Of a stretch of DNA of 64,000 nt, positions 1 to 8,604 are shown piece by piece. This stretch comes from Amycolatopsis australiensis (GTDB lineage Bacteria; Actinomycetota; Actinomycetes; Mycobacteriales; Pseudonocardiaceae). The stretch covers positions 41,872 to 105,871 of the forward strand of contig NZ_FPJG01000002.1 in NCBI RefSeq assembly GCF_900119165.1, in the 5' to 3' direction. How positions within the stretch are numbered: position 1 is the stretch's first letter; each line of letters opens with the position of its first letter. Position numbers and translations under genes: made by a program. A model generated the notes under the pieces. The model saw only the letters and a list, made by a program, of their open reading frames with translations. It was not told the origin of the DNA and ran no database searches.

Positions 1-2
1 TG

Positions 3-446
3 CTGATCTTCTTCACGACGCTCACGCAGCACAAGGACCGCGAGGCCGTGCGCGTGCAACACGAAGTGTCGCGTTCGGGCAACCAGTTCCTCAACGCCGA
101 ACAGCAACGCGTGTTCCACGTCCGTGCCGAGGCCTACGCCGATCTCGCGCTCTCCTACGCCAAGGACCACCCCGGCGGCCACGACCAAAGCGCCGTCGGC
201 GCGGGCATGCTGATGATCCAGACCGCCGAGCACGCGACCACGCAGTTGCGCGACGATCTCGACCTCGCGCAGGGCCACCCCGACGACGGCGTGTACGCGA
301 TCGGCCGCGCGACGATCGCCGCGTTCACGTGGCTGAAGGTCACCCACGGCTACGCCGAGTCGGAGCGGCGATTCCGCCGGGCGGTCAACGCCGTCCGCAG
401 CCTCCCGGCCGCCGACGCGCCCCGCCAGCCCGCCGCCGCCCGGTAG
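3..446 (+). CDS. hypothetical protein, truncated at the window's left edge
   Basis: The reading frame is already open at base 3, so the true start lies outside the window and the GTG at 48 is probably an internal codon. The visible 147 residues are helical and soluble-looking, with a hydrophobic stretch LIFFTTLTQH at the left edge and an Ala/Pro/Arg-rich tail. I recognise no domain. It ends 68 bp before the ArdC-like gene on the same strand, so it probably belongs to the same accessory group. Function unknown. Confidence 0.55.
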   Translation: MIFFTTLTQHKDREAVRVQHEVSRSGNQFLNAEQQRVFHVRAEAYADLALSYAKDHPGGHDQSAVGAGMLMIQTAEHATTQLRDDLDLAQGHPDDGVYAIGRATIAAFTWLKVTHGYAESERRFRRAVNAVRSLPAADAPRQPAAAR

Positions 447-514
447 CACCCCTCAGCTCTCACGTCACGTCCCCGGGGTGGCTCCGGCCACCCCGGGGGG
501 AAGGAGGCCCGACC

Positions 515-1879
515 ATGGCCTACAAGAAGTACACCGCCGAAGACCGCGCCGCGTTCGCCGAGGCCGACGCCGAACTCGCCGACGCCGCCCACCGACTGCT
601 CGCCGACCCCGAGGAAATCGAGCGGCTGGTCACCCACCTGATCACCATCCGCAGCCCCCGCGTCCTGCGGTTCTCCATGCGCAACCAAGCCATGCTGATC
701 AACCAGGCCCGCGAACGCGGAGTCACCCTTACCGACCTGGACACCGCCAAGGGATGGAGCCAGCGCGGCCGCAGCGTCCGCGACGAGGAGCGCGAACACC
801 CCTACCGCCTCACCGTCCCCAAGGGCACCGAAACCGTCGACGGCGACGCCGCCGACCACGACGACCAGGACCACGACGACCACGGCGACGGCGGCGAGGG
901 CAAGAAGACCCGGGGCCGGTTCCGTACGCGTACGTACTACGACCACGCGCAGACCGAAGGTTTCGACGACACCATGCCCGGGTTCCGGCCGTCCACAGTG
1001 GAGGACCCCCAGGCAGTCCTACGCGAAGCGCTGGCCGACCAGCTCGACCGGTTCGGCTACGACGTCGTATTCGACGACGTCGACACCGTCGAGGTCAACG
1101 ACGACGCCGAGCCGCCCGTGATCGCCGTTCCCGCCGACGACCCCGTGATCGGCATGGCCCGCGCCCTCGGCTCCATCCTCAGCCGCCCGCCGAAGGAACG
1201 CCCGCGCCAGCGGCGCGGAGAGCGTGCCCCCGCCGGTGATGCAGGCTGGATCACCGACAAGCCCGTCGGCGCCCGCCGCGTCGTGCTGGACCTCGGGGAG
1301 TTCAAGACCGCCGTTGCATGGGTGATCCCCCACCCCGAAAGCGGCAGCGTCGTCTACAAGGTGACCGGGCGAAGCCTCTACGGCACGTGGACCGTCCACA
1401 GCGAGGACGCCGCCAACCACGACACCATCACATCCGCCACCGTCCAATACGGCGACTACACCGGCGCTGACTACTACAGCTACGGCCAAGCCCCCGGCCT
1501 GCCCAAGGTGAACGGCATCGAGTTGCTCGGCAGTTGCGGGGCAATCACCCCGGACCGGATAGCCCAGCTCGACCGCTACCGCGTCCGGCCCCGCCGCAGC
1601 GACGACGGCGGCCGCAGCAGCCGCGAAGTACCCGACAAGACCGCCGACCGCACCGCCGCCGTCGTACGCGCGATCCTCACCGACTTCTACGCCCGCGACG
1701 ACCTGGACCAGCTCCACCAGGCCCGAGCCCGCCGCGAAGCACCCCACCACCGCGCAACCGCCCACCGTGCTGCTGACCAACTCAAACGACAGATCGACGC
1801 GCTAACCGCCGACCTGGACACCGCCACCCAGGACGCAGCGCGCTACGGCGCGATCGCCGACACCGCGCAGCAGGACTAG
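515..1879 (+). CDS. ArdC-like ssDNA-binding domain protein
   Basis: 454 residues. ATG 515 is chosen because AAGGAGG sits 8 bases upstream; the frame is open further 5' but has no better start. Residues 1-100 resemble the N-terminal single-stranded-DNA-binding domain of ArdC antirestriction proteins (helices around FSMRNQAMLINQ, then GWSQRGRSVR). A His/Asp-rich acidic tract follows at about 110-135, and a helical, probably coiled-coil C-terminus at about 415-454. I see no HExxH metalloprotease motif, so this would be the DNA-binding part plus unknown domains. ArdC-type proteins travel on conjugative elements and protect incoming single-stranded DNA, which fits the neighbouring ParB and relaxase genes. 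One copy of the dispersed palindrome lies in frame at 1235-1255. Confidence 0.65.
   Translation: MAYKKYTAEDRAAFAEADAELADAAHRLLADPEEIERLVTHLITIRSPRVLRFSMRNQAMLINQARERGVTLTDLDTAKGWSQRGRSVRDEEREHPYRLTVPKGTETVDGDAADHDDQDHDDHGDGGEGKKTRGRFRTRTYYDHAQTEGFDDTMPGFRPSTVEDPQAVLREALADQLDRFGYDVVFDDVDTVEVNDDAEPPVIAVPADDPVIGMARALGSILSRPPKERPRQRRGERAPAGDAGWITDKPVGARRVVLDLGEFKTAVAWVIPHPESGSVVYKVTGRSLYGTWTVHSEDAANHDTITSATVQYGDYTGADYYSYGQAPGLPKVNGIELLGSCGAITPDRIAQLDRYRVRPRRSDDGGRSSREVPDKTADRTAAVVRAILTDFYARDDLDQLHQARARREAPHHRATAHRAADQLKRQIDALTADLDTATQDAARYGAIADTAQQD
1235..1255. repeat. dispersed palindrome copy 1, inside a CDS
   Basis: Core GTGATGCAGGCTGGATCAC, a near-perfect palindrome. It is read in frame in the ArdC-like gene as GDAGWIT. 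Confidence 0.8.
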
Positions 1880-1984
1880 CACCACCACCCGAAAACCGCC
1901 CACCCCCAAGCCGGCGACCCACCTCACCGGAACGCCGGCGACCACCACCCCGGAAATGTGGCACAGGTCACTAAGCTGCCAATG

Positions 1985-2011
1985 TCGTAAATCTCGTAAA
2001 TCTGGTAAATT
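1985..2011 (+). promoter_or_regulatory. three tandem 9-bp repeats upstream of the ParB-like gene
   Basis: TCGTAAATC at 1985, TCGTAAATC at 1994 and TGGTAAATT at 2003 are head-to-tail without gaps in an AT-richer patch. They lie 110-137 bp before the ParB-like start in an otherwise featureless 242-bp gap. They could be an operator or centromere-like site bound by a partition protein; this is inferred from position only. Confidence 0.5.
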
Positions 2012-2121
2012 TAAGAAGTCGGCGGAACACGGCTCGCAAGCGCCGTGCCGGGCGCGGGAAATCGCACTGAATCCCGCGCCCGGGTATTCCACCCCTCATT
2101 AATGCAAAGAACGGAACACTC

Positions 2122-3951
2122 ATGACCGCAACGCAGTCACAAACCGCCATCGTTCTTCCTTTCAGCGAGCCCGAGCGGGCCGAGGAAAACCAGGCCGAAA
2201 ACCGAACCGACGAGGTCACCGCGACCGGCGAGGAGTCCGCTGCAGCGGCCGACGCGTCAGCGTTCGTCACGCGCCTGCTCGACCCCACGACCGTCGCTCC
2301 ACACCCGTTCAACAGCGCCATTCGCTCTCAGCCGGACTGGTCCGAGCCCCGATGGGCCGCCCTGCGATCCTCCGTGGCTGAGCGCGGCGGAAACACCGCC
2401 GCCGGAACCGTTGTCACGCTGGAAGCATTCCTGCAGGCCCGTCCGAACCTTGCGGACAAGTTCTCCGAAAACATCAAGTACGTCACGATCTGTGGCCACC
2501 GCCGACGCGCTACCACCGAGGTGACAGGCACTCCGTTCAAGGCCGAGATTGACGATTCCCTCATGGAGAACAATGGAGACATTGTTCGCATGACGGAAGA
2601 CAACAAAAACCGCGAAGACATTTCCGAACTTGAAGAAGCAATCATGTTCGAAAACTACATTCGGGGAGGTGTTTCGCAACGAAGCCTCGCGAAGCTGCTC
2701 ACCGGATACACCCAGCCGACCATTTCGCGACGGCTCGCGCTGCTGAACATGTGCCCGGAAATCCTCGAAGCGATCAACGGGAAAAGTGATCTGTATTACG
2801 ACGAGGTCGAAGAAGACGGCCAGAAGGTCAAGAAGCTTAAGAAGCTGCCCACAGCAGAAGCGGCAGTAATCGCCCAGAAATTCCCCTACGCCGACCCGTC
2901 CAGCCCAGCCAGCAAAAAGGGTGCCACCCTCGACGAGGGACGCCGACGCGCCCAAATCCAGGTCCTCAAGACCATGAATGTACGCGGCCGAGAAACGGGA
3001 TGGAACGTCGAACGAGTCTGCGCCTACGTCGCCCAGGTCATCGAATCGGTCACCACCGCAGAAAAACAGAAAATCAAGCTGATCAAGCCGAGCAAGGAAT
3101 TCGGGTTCGCCGCCGCAGAGCGCCGCCTCACCGATGCAGCCGGAATCACCAAGGCCCGCAAGGCCGGACACCTGGCCGCCGAGGTCGACACCACCACCGG
3201 TGAGCTGGTCTACTACACCACGGCCCCGAAGAAGAAGCCAGAGCCGCCGACCCCGCAGGCCGAGACGCAGACGAAGAGCGCCAGCCCGGTGGCGGCCGCG
3301 CCGAAGACCAAGGCCGAACCCTCAGAATGGGAAATCGCCAAAAAGGCCGAAGAAGCCAACAAGGCCGAGGCGCGAAAGCTGCGCATGGAATCACTTTTGA
3401 AGATCGTGGGCAAGACCCCTCCCCAACGGGAGATTCTTTGGATGTTCGCGCGTAGCTACCACAACGGAATCGCGCAGACCGCCGGTGGCGGAGACGCCGG
3501 GCGACTCGCGCAAAAACTCTGGCTCGAAAGCAATCTCGAACCGACCCTCGGTGACCAATTCCGAGAGCAGATGGCAGAGGAGGAAGACCCCAAACTCGAC
3601 CTCCGCGCCGCCTGGGCACGAATGATCGCAGCCTACGAGCTGCACGCCCGCACCTGGAACGGAATGTGGAACCGTGTAGATATCGAGTATTTCGACCTGC
3701 TCTACCGCATGGATGGCTACACGCCCACCGCGTGGGAGTCTGAGCAGTTGAGCAAGACACGACAGCGGCTCGCCGACCAAGAAGCCGTCGAGGAGCCGGA
3801 CGACGTCGAGGAGCCGGACGACGTCGAGGAGCCGGACGACGTCGAGGAGCCGGACGACGTCGAGGAGCCGGACGACGTCGAGGAGCCGGACGACGTCGAG
3901 GAGCCGGACGACGTCGAGGAGCCGGACGACGTCAAGGCCGACGACCAGTAG
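2122..3951 (+). CDS. ParB/Spo0J-like partition protein with acidic repeat tail
   Basis: 609 residues. The ParB-type N-terminal domain is visible: GHRRRA at 125-130 (equivalent of the GERRxxA nucleotide-binding box), NKNREDISELEEA at 161-173 (box II) and a helix-turn-helix around 184-206 (VSQRSLAKLL ... QPTISRRLALL). The second half is Lys/Glu/Ala-rich and ends in eight tandem EEPDDV repeats, giving a strongly acidic tail. ParB proteins bind centromere sites and in many cases hydrolyse CTP for plasmid or chromosome segregation; some relatives are plasmid regulators. No parA lies next to it, unusual for a complete par operon, so the partner may be elsewhere or it may be a regulator. A strong hairpin terminator follows. 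Confidence 0.75.
   Translation: MTATQSQTAIVLPFSEPERAEENQAENRTDEVTATGEESAAAADASAFVTRLLDPTTVAPHPFNSAIRSQPDWSEPRWAALRSSVAERGGNTAAGTVVTLEAFLQARPNLADKFSENIKYVTICGHRRRATTEVTGTPFKAEIDDSLMENNGDIVRMTEDNKNREDISELEEAIMFENYIRGGVSQRSLAKLLTGYTQPTISRRLALLNMCPEILEAINGKSDLYYDEVEEDGQKVKKLKKLPTAEAAVIAQKFPYADPSSPASKKGATLDEGRRRAQIQVLKTMNVRGRETGWNVERVCAYVAQVIESVTTAEKQKIKLIKPSKEFGFAAAERRLTDAAGITKARKAGHLAAEVDTTTGELVYYTTAPKKKPEPPTPQAETQTKSASPVAAAPKTKAEPSEWEIAKKAEEANKAEARKLRMESLLKIVGKTPPQREILWMFARSYHNGIAQTAGGGDAGRLAQKLWLESNLEPTLGDQFREQMAEEEDPKLDLRAAWARMIAAYELHARTWNGMWNRVDIEYFDLLYRMDGYTPTAWESEQLSKTRQRLADQEAVEEPDDVEEPDDVEEPDDVEEPDDVEEPDDVEEPDDVEEPDDVEEPDDVKADDQ
3790..3933 (+). repeat. eight identical 18-bp tandem repeats encoding EEPDDV
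   Basis: The unit gaggagccggacgacgtc is repeated eight times with no visible mismatch, encoding (EEPDDV)x8 at the C-terminus of the ParB-like protein. Identity at the nucleotide level indicates recent expansion, so copy number probably varies between strains. Confidence 0.95.
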
Positions 3952-3973
3952 CCAGCCGACTTACCCCCGATTT

Positions 3974-4011
3974 CCCGGGGGGCCGGGAAGCAACCCGGCC
4001 CCCCGGGTTTT
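3974..4011 (+). terminator. rho-independent terminator after the ParB-like gene
   Basis: The arms CCCGGGGGGCCGGG and its complement lie around a 5-6 base loop (AAGCA) and are followed by TTTT. It is 22 bp after the stop codon. Confidence 0.85.
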
Positions 4012-4034
4012 CGCGCGTGAGCGGATGACCGCAG

Positions 4035-4133
4035 CCCGGCGCATCGAGCGCCGGCCTGCGGCCGCCGCCGGGGCGCGTCACCACAAGCGCGTGGTCGCGT
4101 TCCCGGCCGGCGGACGGGCATCGAGCGCCCGCC
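4035..4133. repeat. two copies of the GGCGCATCGAGCGC repeat family
   Basis: CCGGCGCATCGAGCGCCGG at 4036-4054 is itself an inverted repeat with 7-bp arms. A variant, GGGCATCGAGCGCCC, lies at 4116-4130. Three further copies lie at 6265-6530 upstream of mobC. Confidence 0.7.
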
Positions 4134-4207
4134 AAGGGGGGCGCCGCATCTTCAAAGAGCCCCTTCCTCCCGGGACGGCGACTCGTCGGCTTGGGCCAAA
4201 GGCGCGC

Positions 4208-4226
4208 GTGATTCAGCCTGCATCGA
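4208..4226. repeat. dispersed palindrome copy 2
   Basis: GTGATTCAGCCTGCATCGA, intergenic, just upstream of the TTAAG-rich control region of the KfrA-like gene. Confidence 0.65.
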
Positions 4227-4240
4227 ACGAGGCGTCGGCG

Positions 4241-4335
4241 ACTTAACTTGTGTTAAGTGTCTTAAGTTACGTATCCGATACTGAACTAAAGTGACGCCAG
4301 TTGGACACTTAAGATACGCAACGCGTAGAGTGCCA
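4241..4335 (+). promoter_or_regulatory. operator-rich promoter region with TTAAG inverted repeats
   Basis: ACTTAAC-TTGT-GTTAAGT (4241-4258) is a perfect inverted repeat. It is followed by two more CTTAAG palindromes, in TGTCTTAAGTTACG near 4259 and GACACTTAAGATACG near 4304. TTGGAC (about 4301) and TAGAGT (about 4326) could be promoter elements. The site ends just before the KfrA-like start, so autoregulation by that protein, or binding by the ParB-like protein, is plausible. Confidence 0.5.
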
Positions 4336-4339
4336 TCGT

Positions 4340-5608
4340 ATGAGCGAAGAGCGCGGCGGAGACTCCTCGAAAACCTGTCAGTACCCCGGCGGGGACTACC
4401 CGAGCGAGTGCAGCCGTCCGGCCGCTCCCGACCCAAATACCGGTCGCCCCACGAAGTACTGCTACAAGAAGGACGGTTCAGGCCCGGTCCACTCCAAGGC
4501 CAACGCGTGGAAGGAACGCGACCGGCGGCAAAAGGCAGGCGTCCCGGCCGGCGTCACCTCGACCGGCAGAAGCCAGTCCGCGCTCGACACCATCGATCCG
4601 CTCGACGCCACCGCGCCGCAGACGCGGGCTCACCTCGGAGTCGAGATGAAGCTGTCGGATCTTCCACGGCGGATGCAGGAGTTCACGGACTTCGTACTGA
4701 ACCTGGTGTCCGACGCGGCCACGGCTGGCGACGTCGAGGCCGCCTCAGCGGAAGTAGAAGAAGTACGCCACGACGCCGAAGCGAAAGTGGCCGAAGCGCA
4801 ACGAGAACTCACGAGCGAGCAGCGCCGCCGGCGACAGGCCGAGACCCGCGCCGAAGAAGAGGCCAACGCTCGGGCCGAAGCCGACGCTGCCGCCGCCGAG
4901 GCCGTCGCCGACGTCGAGCGAATCCGAGCCGAAGCGGCCGCAGAAGTCGAGGCCGCCAAGGCGGCTGCAGCTGCCGAAGTCGACGCTGCGCGCGCGGATG
5001 CTGCAGCCAAGATCGAGAACGCCAACCGCGCGACCGAGGCAGCCGCCGCGAGCGAGGCCGCCGCAAAGACCGAGGCCGAGCGAATCCGCGTCGAGTCGGC
5101 TGCCGAAGTCGAACGGATCCGCCGAGAGGCTGAGGCCAGCATCGAGAGCGCTCACCAGGAAGCCGCCCAGGCTGTCACTGGCGCGCAGCGGGATGCGGAT
5201 GCAGAGGTGGCGCGAGTTCGTGAAGAAGCCCAGACCCAGATCCGCGCCGCGAACGATGACGTATCGGCGGCGCGCACCTCCCAGGCTCGAGCCGAAGCCG
5301 AGCTGGAAAGCGTCAAGCGCGCGGCCGCCGAAGACCGGACGACCGCCGAAAACCTCCGAGCCGAACTCCGCGACGTCCGCGAACAACACCGCGCCGAGTT
5401 GTCCGAGATCCGGCAAGACGCTCGCCAGGAACGCGAACAACTACGCTCTGACCACGCGACGCAAACCGCGGACCTGCGGAGCACACTTCGTGCCCGCGAC
5501 GAAGTCATCGAGCGACTCCGGCAGCAGCTCGAATCGACGCGCCCAGCGGCCGAGCCCGGACCCGGATCGTCCGGGCCGGCCCCCGGCAGCCGCCCGAAGA
5601 CGCGGTGA
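4340..5608 (+). CDS. KfrA-like coiled-coil plasmid protein
   Basis: 422 residues from ATG 4340. The N-terminus (1-60) has three cysteines in TCQYPGG, ECSRPAAP and RPTKYC, resembling a small zinc-binding module, followed by a helical region to about 140. Residues 140-405 are almost pure alternating Ala/Glu/Arg heptads with no helix breakers, a long coiled coil as in KfrA and related plasmid stability proteins. Such proteins bind DNA through the N-terminus and polymerise through the coil to help segregation or nucleoid binding. The operator-like inverted repeats directly upstream fit autoregulation. The repetitive Ala/Glu codons produce long shadow frames on both strands, which are not genes. 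Exact family uncertain. Confidence 0.6.
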   Translation: MSEERGGDSSKTCQYPGGDYPSECSRPAAPDPNTGRPTKYCYKKDGSGPVHSKANAWKERDRRQKAGVPAGVTSTGRSQSALDTIDPLDATAPQTRAHLGVEMKLSDLPRRMQEFTDFVLNLVSDAATAGDVEAASAEVEEVRHDAEAKVAEAQRELTSEQRRRRQAETRAEEEANARAEADAAAAEAVADVERIRAEAAAEVEAAKAAAAAEVDAARADAAAKIENANRATEAAAASEAAAKTEAERIRVESAAEVERIRREAEASIESAHQEAAQAVTGAQRDADAEVARVREEAQTQIRAANDDVSAARTSQARAEAELESVKRAAAEDRTTAENLRAELRDVREQHRAELSEIRQDARQEREQLRSDHATQTADLRSTLRARDEVIERLRQQLESTRPAAEPGPGSSGPAPGSRPKTR

Positions 5609-5649
5609 ACGGGACCCGCGCACCGAGGAGTCACGCCGCCGGTGCGCGC

Positions 5650-5667
5650 GATGCCGCCTGAATCACC
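5650..5667. repeat. dispersed palindrome copy 3, overlapping a stop codon
   Basis: GATGCCGCCTGAATCACC, a diverged copy. It contains the TGA stop of the minus-strand gene that ends at 5663. Confidence 0.55.
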
Positions 5668-6073
5668 CCGGACCGGGGCCCGTCGTCGGTACCTGCGTTA
5701 CGTGGACGCCGAATCCTGACGGCGGAGGTGCGTCCCCAACGGCCGTTTTTTCGCGGCGGCGACGAACCGGGGTGATGCCGATCTGACGAAGTTCTCGGGC
5801 AGTCCAGCCCCCCGCCGTCGCGTCTTGCCAGGCGGTCGCTCGTGCCTCACCCGCTGCTGAGGCCGCACGTGTAGCTGCCTCGACCACGTGGTCCAGCGGC
5901 TCGAACAGGTCGGGTGGCGCCGCCTTCCGCAGCCGCTTTGCGTTCGTCAGCAGCTCGTCCAGCTGAGCCGCGGATTGAGTCGCCCTGTGAAGCCGCTTGA
6001 TCAGCCGCATCCGCGCAGCCGTCTTCTCCTTCTGCAGCGCGGCCGCAGCGTCGAGTGTCATGTCAGTCCCCAT
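5663..6073 (-). CDS. small helical protein with possible C-terminal HTH-like segment
   Basis: 136 residues on the minus strand, convergent with the KfrA-like gene. Residues 8-80 are Ala/Arg/Leu-rich helices. The segment GGWTARELRQIGITPVRRRR (about 90-110) looks like the recognition part of a winged or sigma-like helix, but this is weak. An internal ATG at 6061 is an alternative start. No family recognised. Its stop codon lies inside a copy of the dispersed palindrome. Confidence 0.45.
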   Translation of the reverse strand: MGTDMTLDAAAALQKEKTAARMRLIKRLHRATQSAAQLDELLTNAKRLRKAAPPDLFEPLDHVVEAATRAASAAGEARATAWQDATAGGWTARELRQIGITPVRRRREKTAVGDAPPPSGFGVHVTQVPTTGPGPG

Positions 6074-6239
6074 GCCACTCCACCGTACGTGCAGCGAGGC
6101 AAGAAGGGCCCGACCTGCACGTCAGCTCGGTAAGGAGGTCGGAAACAGCCGGGCAACCCGCAAGCCACGTTGCCAGCGAGACAGGCGCCCGCGGAAACGC
6201 GGGAGACCAGCCGCCACGCCGGCCGGGGTTCCGCCTCTA

Positions 6240-6660
6240 GTGCCGCACGCAGGCGTGTGCCCGGGTCCGGCGCATCGAGCGCGGTTCGACCGCCGCGCGG
6301 GGCGGTGCAGGTTGGCTGCGGGCCGGTTGCGGGTTGGCGCGGGTTGGCTGCGAGCCCGGGTGCGGTGCGGGCCGTTGGGGCGCGGTACGGGGGTGACGTG
6401 GCTTGCGGTCGCCCGGCGCATCGAGCGCCCGTGCGACCCGCCCTCGCAGGGCGGCGCGTTGGCAGCGCCGTCGCGGGGGCGGCGTGCGTTGGCACCGGGG
6501 TCTGCGGTCGCCCGGCGCATCGAGCGCCGTCCGAACCGCCCTCGCGGGGCGACGTCGCGCCGTCAGCGCTCCGCTCAGGAGCAAGATAGGGTTTTCCATA
6601 GGAAAACCCAGCATCGTCGGCGGCGGTTGTGGCAAAATGGACACCACGCACCTGGGGAGG
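6240..6660 (+). other. candidate origin of transfer (oriT) region
   Basis: This gene-free stretch lies directly upstream of mobC-relaxase. It holds a perfect inverted repeat at 6589-6609 (GGGTTTTCC, ATA, GGAAAACCC), AT-rich against its surroundings. It also holds two direct repeats of about 50 bp (near 6403-6451 and 6501-6552), each built around CCCGGCGCATCGAGCGCC, and a further copy of that core at 6268. Repeats plus a short inverted repeat next to relaxosome genes is the usual layout of oriT; the inverted repeat could instead be the mobC operator. The part from 6074 to 6240 shows nothing I can interpret. Confidence 0.5.
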
Positions 6661-6666
6661 TCCGGC

Positions 6667-7104
6667 ATGACGACAACGCGACGCAGAGAGCGCTTGGACG
6701 GCGAACGCCGCACCGAACGCACCGGACCGATCGACTGGGCGCCGTCCGAGCTGGCCGTCATCGAAGCTGCCGCGGACGCGCGCGGCCAGGCCTCTACCAC
6801 GTTCATCGCGAAGGCCGCGCTGGCCGTCGCCAGCGGCCGGTATCGGGTCACAGCTGACGCAGAGGGGCACGGTTTCAACGCGGAGCAGGTCGCGTTGCTT
6901 CGCCAGGCCGTCGAGCAGCAGATGCATCTGCGGCGGCTGCTGGCCAACGCCACCGGTTCCCTCAATCAGCTCGCCGCCGGCGCGAACTCCGGCAACCCGC
7001 CGACCGCCGCCGCGCTCGACGCCGCCCGCCAGTACTTGCTGAACCAGATCGCCGAGAACGACCGTGTCACCGCCCTGCTGCTCGACCTGGTCGACCCGGA
7101 GTAG
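6667..7104 (+). CDS. MobC-like relaxosome accessory protein
   Basis: 145 residues; ATG 6667 follows GGGGAGG at a good distance. The basic N-terminus (RRRERLDGERRTERT) and the segment WAPSELAVIEAAADARGQASTT resemble the ribbon-helix-helix part of MobC/MbeC mobilisation proteins, followed by helices ending at the relaxase. MobC proteins bind oriT beside the nick and help the relaxase open the strands. The gap to the relaxase start is 9 bp, so the two are surely co-transcribed. Confidence 0.7.
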   Translation: MTTTRRRERLDGERRTERTGPIDWAPSELAVIEAAADARGQASTTFIAKAALAVASGRYRVTADAEGHGFNAEQVALLRQAVEQQMHLRRLLANATGSLNQLAAGANSGNPPTAAALDAARQYLLNQIAENDRVTALLLDLVDPE

Positions 7105-7113
7105 GAGCGCGCG

Positions 7114-8583
7114 GTGATCGTCAAGGAAGCGCCGCGCGGCTCGCACACCGCCGGCCTGCTGGCCTACCTGTACGGGCCGGGCAAGGGACCGGAGCGCGGG
7201 GGCACGGTGCACGTCGACCCGCGCACGATCGCCAGCTGGGACGGCCTCCCCGAACTGCACGTGCCGCAACAGCGGGTCGGCGGCGGGCAGTCGATCCGCG
7301 CGATAGCACGAACCCTCGACGTCCCAGCGCGGCTCGCCGGGCTGTCGAAGACGGGGCGAACCGGGCACATCATCGTCGCCAACAGCCACGACGACCCGGT
7401 GCTCACCGACGAGCAATGGGGCGAGATCGCCGAGACGACGATGCGCCGGGCAGGGCTCTGGAAAGGCCCGGATGATGAGGCCGGAGTCCGCTGGATCGCC
7501 GTCCGCCACGACGACAACAGCATCCACATCAGCTTCTCACGGGTCCGCGAAGATGGAAGCGATGTCGGCTACATCAACTACACCCGTGCCTGGGAAAGCA
7601 TGCGGCACGAGTACGAAAGCCGCTTCTCCCTGACCCCGACCGGGCACGCCGACGGCACCAGCCGCAGGCCCTACCACCAGGCCGAAGCGAGCCGGGCGAA
7701 GGTCGAACGGCACCGGACCGACGGTGACCCGCACGCCCTGCCCGATACCGCGCAGCTGCGGCACTGGTGCACCGTCGTGGCGCTGGAGGCAGGTAGCGAA
7801 GACGTCTTCGCCGACCGGCTCCGCGCGGCCGGCATCACCGTCACCGAACAGCGCGACCAGGCGGGCGAGATCGTCGACTACCGCGTCGGTGTCCGCACGG
7901 ACAGCGCTGGACAGCCGGTTCTCTACAACCTCGGCAAGCTCGCGCCGGAACTGCGCCTGACCGAACTGCGCGCCGCATGGGCCGACCCAGCGGACCGCTC
8001 CCCCGCGTCGATCTCGGCCGCGGTGTCGGCGCTCGAACGGGCGGCCGCGACCGGGCCGGACGAGCCGACCGACGTTGAACTCGCGCTGATCGGCAGGTCC
8101 GTCCGCGAAGTCCTGCACGCAGCCGCGGCCTACACCGAGCTCGGCGAACTCCGCCTCGCCGCCGAAGCCGCCGAGCGCGCCGGCCGCCTCGCCGAGCAGA
8201 TGCCCGTCATGCCGGCGCTCGCCCACGGCCCTGCCACCGAGATGGCGCGCGACCTCCGCGTGGCCACCGGCGCCTTGCTACGGGCTCACCGCGACGGCGA
8301 ACGCGATGACGACACCGCCGCCCGCGTCGTGATCGCGGTAGCGTCGGTACTAGCGCAGGTGGAGGCCTGGCACGAACTCGCCGACCGGCGCGCGGCCGCG
8401 TACGCCGCCGTGACCGCCCGCGAGCGTGTCCTTCAGGCCCGCCGAGCGCTCACCAGCCACCGACCGGCTGATCCGCAGCCGGTCAGGCCCCAGCCCGCCA
8501 GGGCCGGAGCCGACCACAGCGCCGCCAGGGCGACGATCCCCCGGCCATCGAACACGCCGCCGGACGTCCCCCGCCGCCGCTGA
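7114..8583 (+). CDS. relaxase/mobilization nuclease (MobA/VirD2-like)
   Basis: 489 residues from GTG 7114. Residues 1-200 fit a MOBP-type relaxase: GSHTAGLLAYLYGPGK with candidate catalytic tyrosines at 18/20, GHIIVANSHDDP around 84-95, and the metal-binding segment VRHDDNSIHI with H132 and H138; the third histidine of the usual HxH pair is Ser here. It would nick oriT, stay bound to the 5' end and pilot the strand through the conjugation channel encoded at 26-36 kb. The C-terminal half is Ala/Arg-rich and helical, with a basic tail. Followed 21 bp later by a coiled-coil gene. Confidence 0.8.
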   Translation: MIVKEAPRGSHTAGLLAYLYGPGKGPERGGTVHVDPRTIASWDGLPELHVPQQRVGGGQSIRAIARTLDVPARLAGLSKTGRTGHIIVANSHDDPVLTDEQWGEIAETTMRRAGLWKGPDDEAGVRWIAVRHDDNSIHISFSRVREDGSDVGYINYTRAWESMRHEYESRFSLTPTGHADGTSRRPYHQAEASRAKVERHRTDGDPHALPDTAQLRHWCTVVALEAGSEDVFADRLRAAGITVTEQRDQAGEIVDYRVGVRTDSAGQPVLYNLGKLAPELRLTELRAAWADPADRSPASISAAVSALERAAATGPDEPTDVELALIGRSVREVLHAAAAYTELGELRLAAEAAERAGRLAEQMPVMPALAHGPATEMARDLRVATGALLRAHRDGERDDDTAARVVIAVASVLAQVEAWHELADRRAAAYAAVTARERVLQARRALTSHRPADPQPVRPQPARAGADHSAARATIPRPSNTPPDVPRRR

Positions 8584-8604
8584 ACCGCACCAGGGGGCAC
8601 CACC

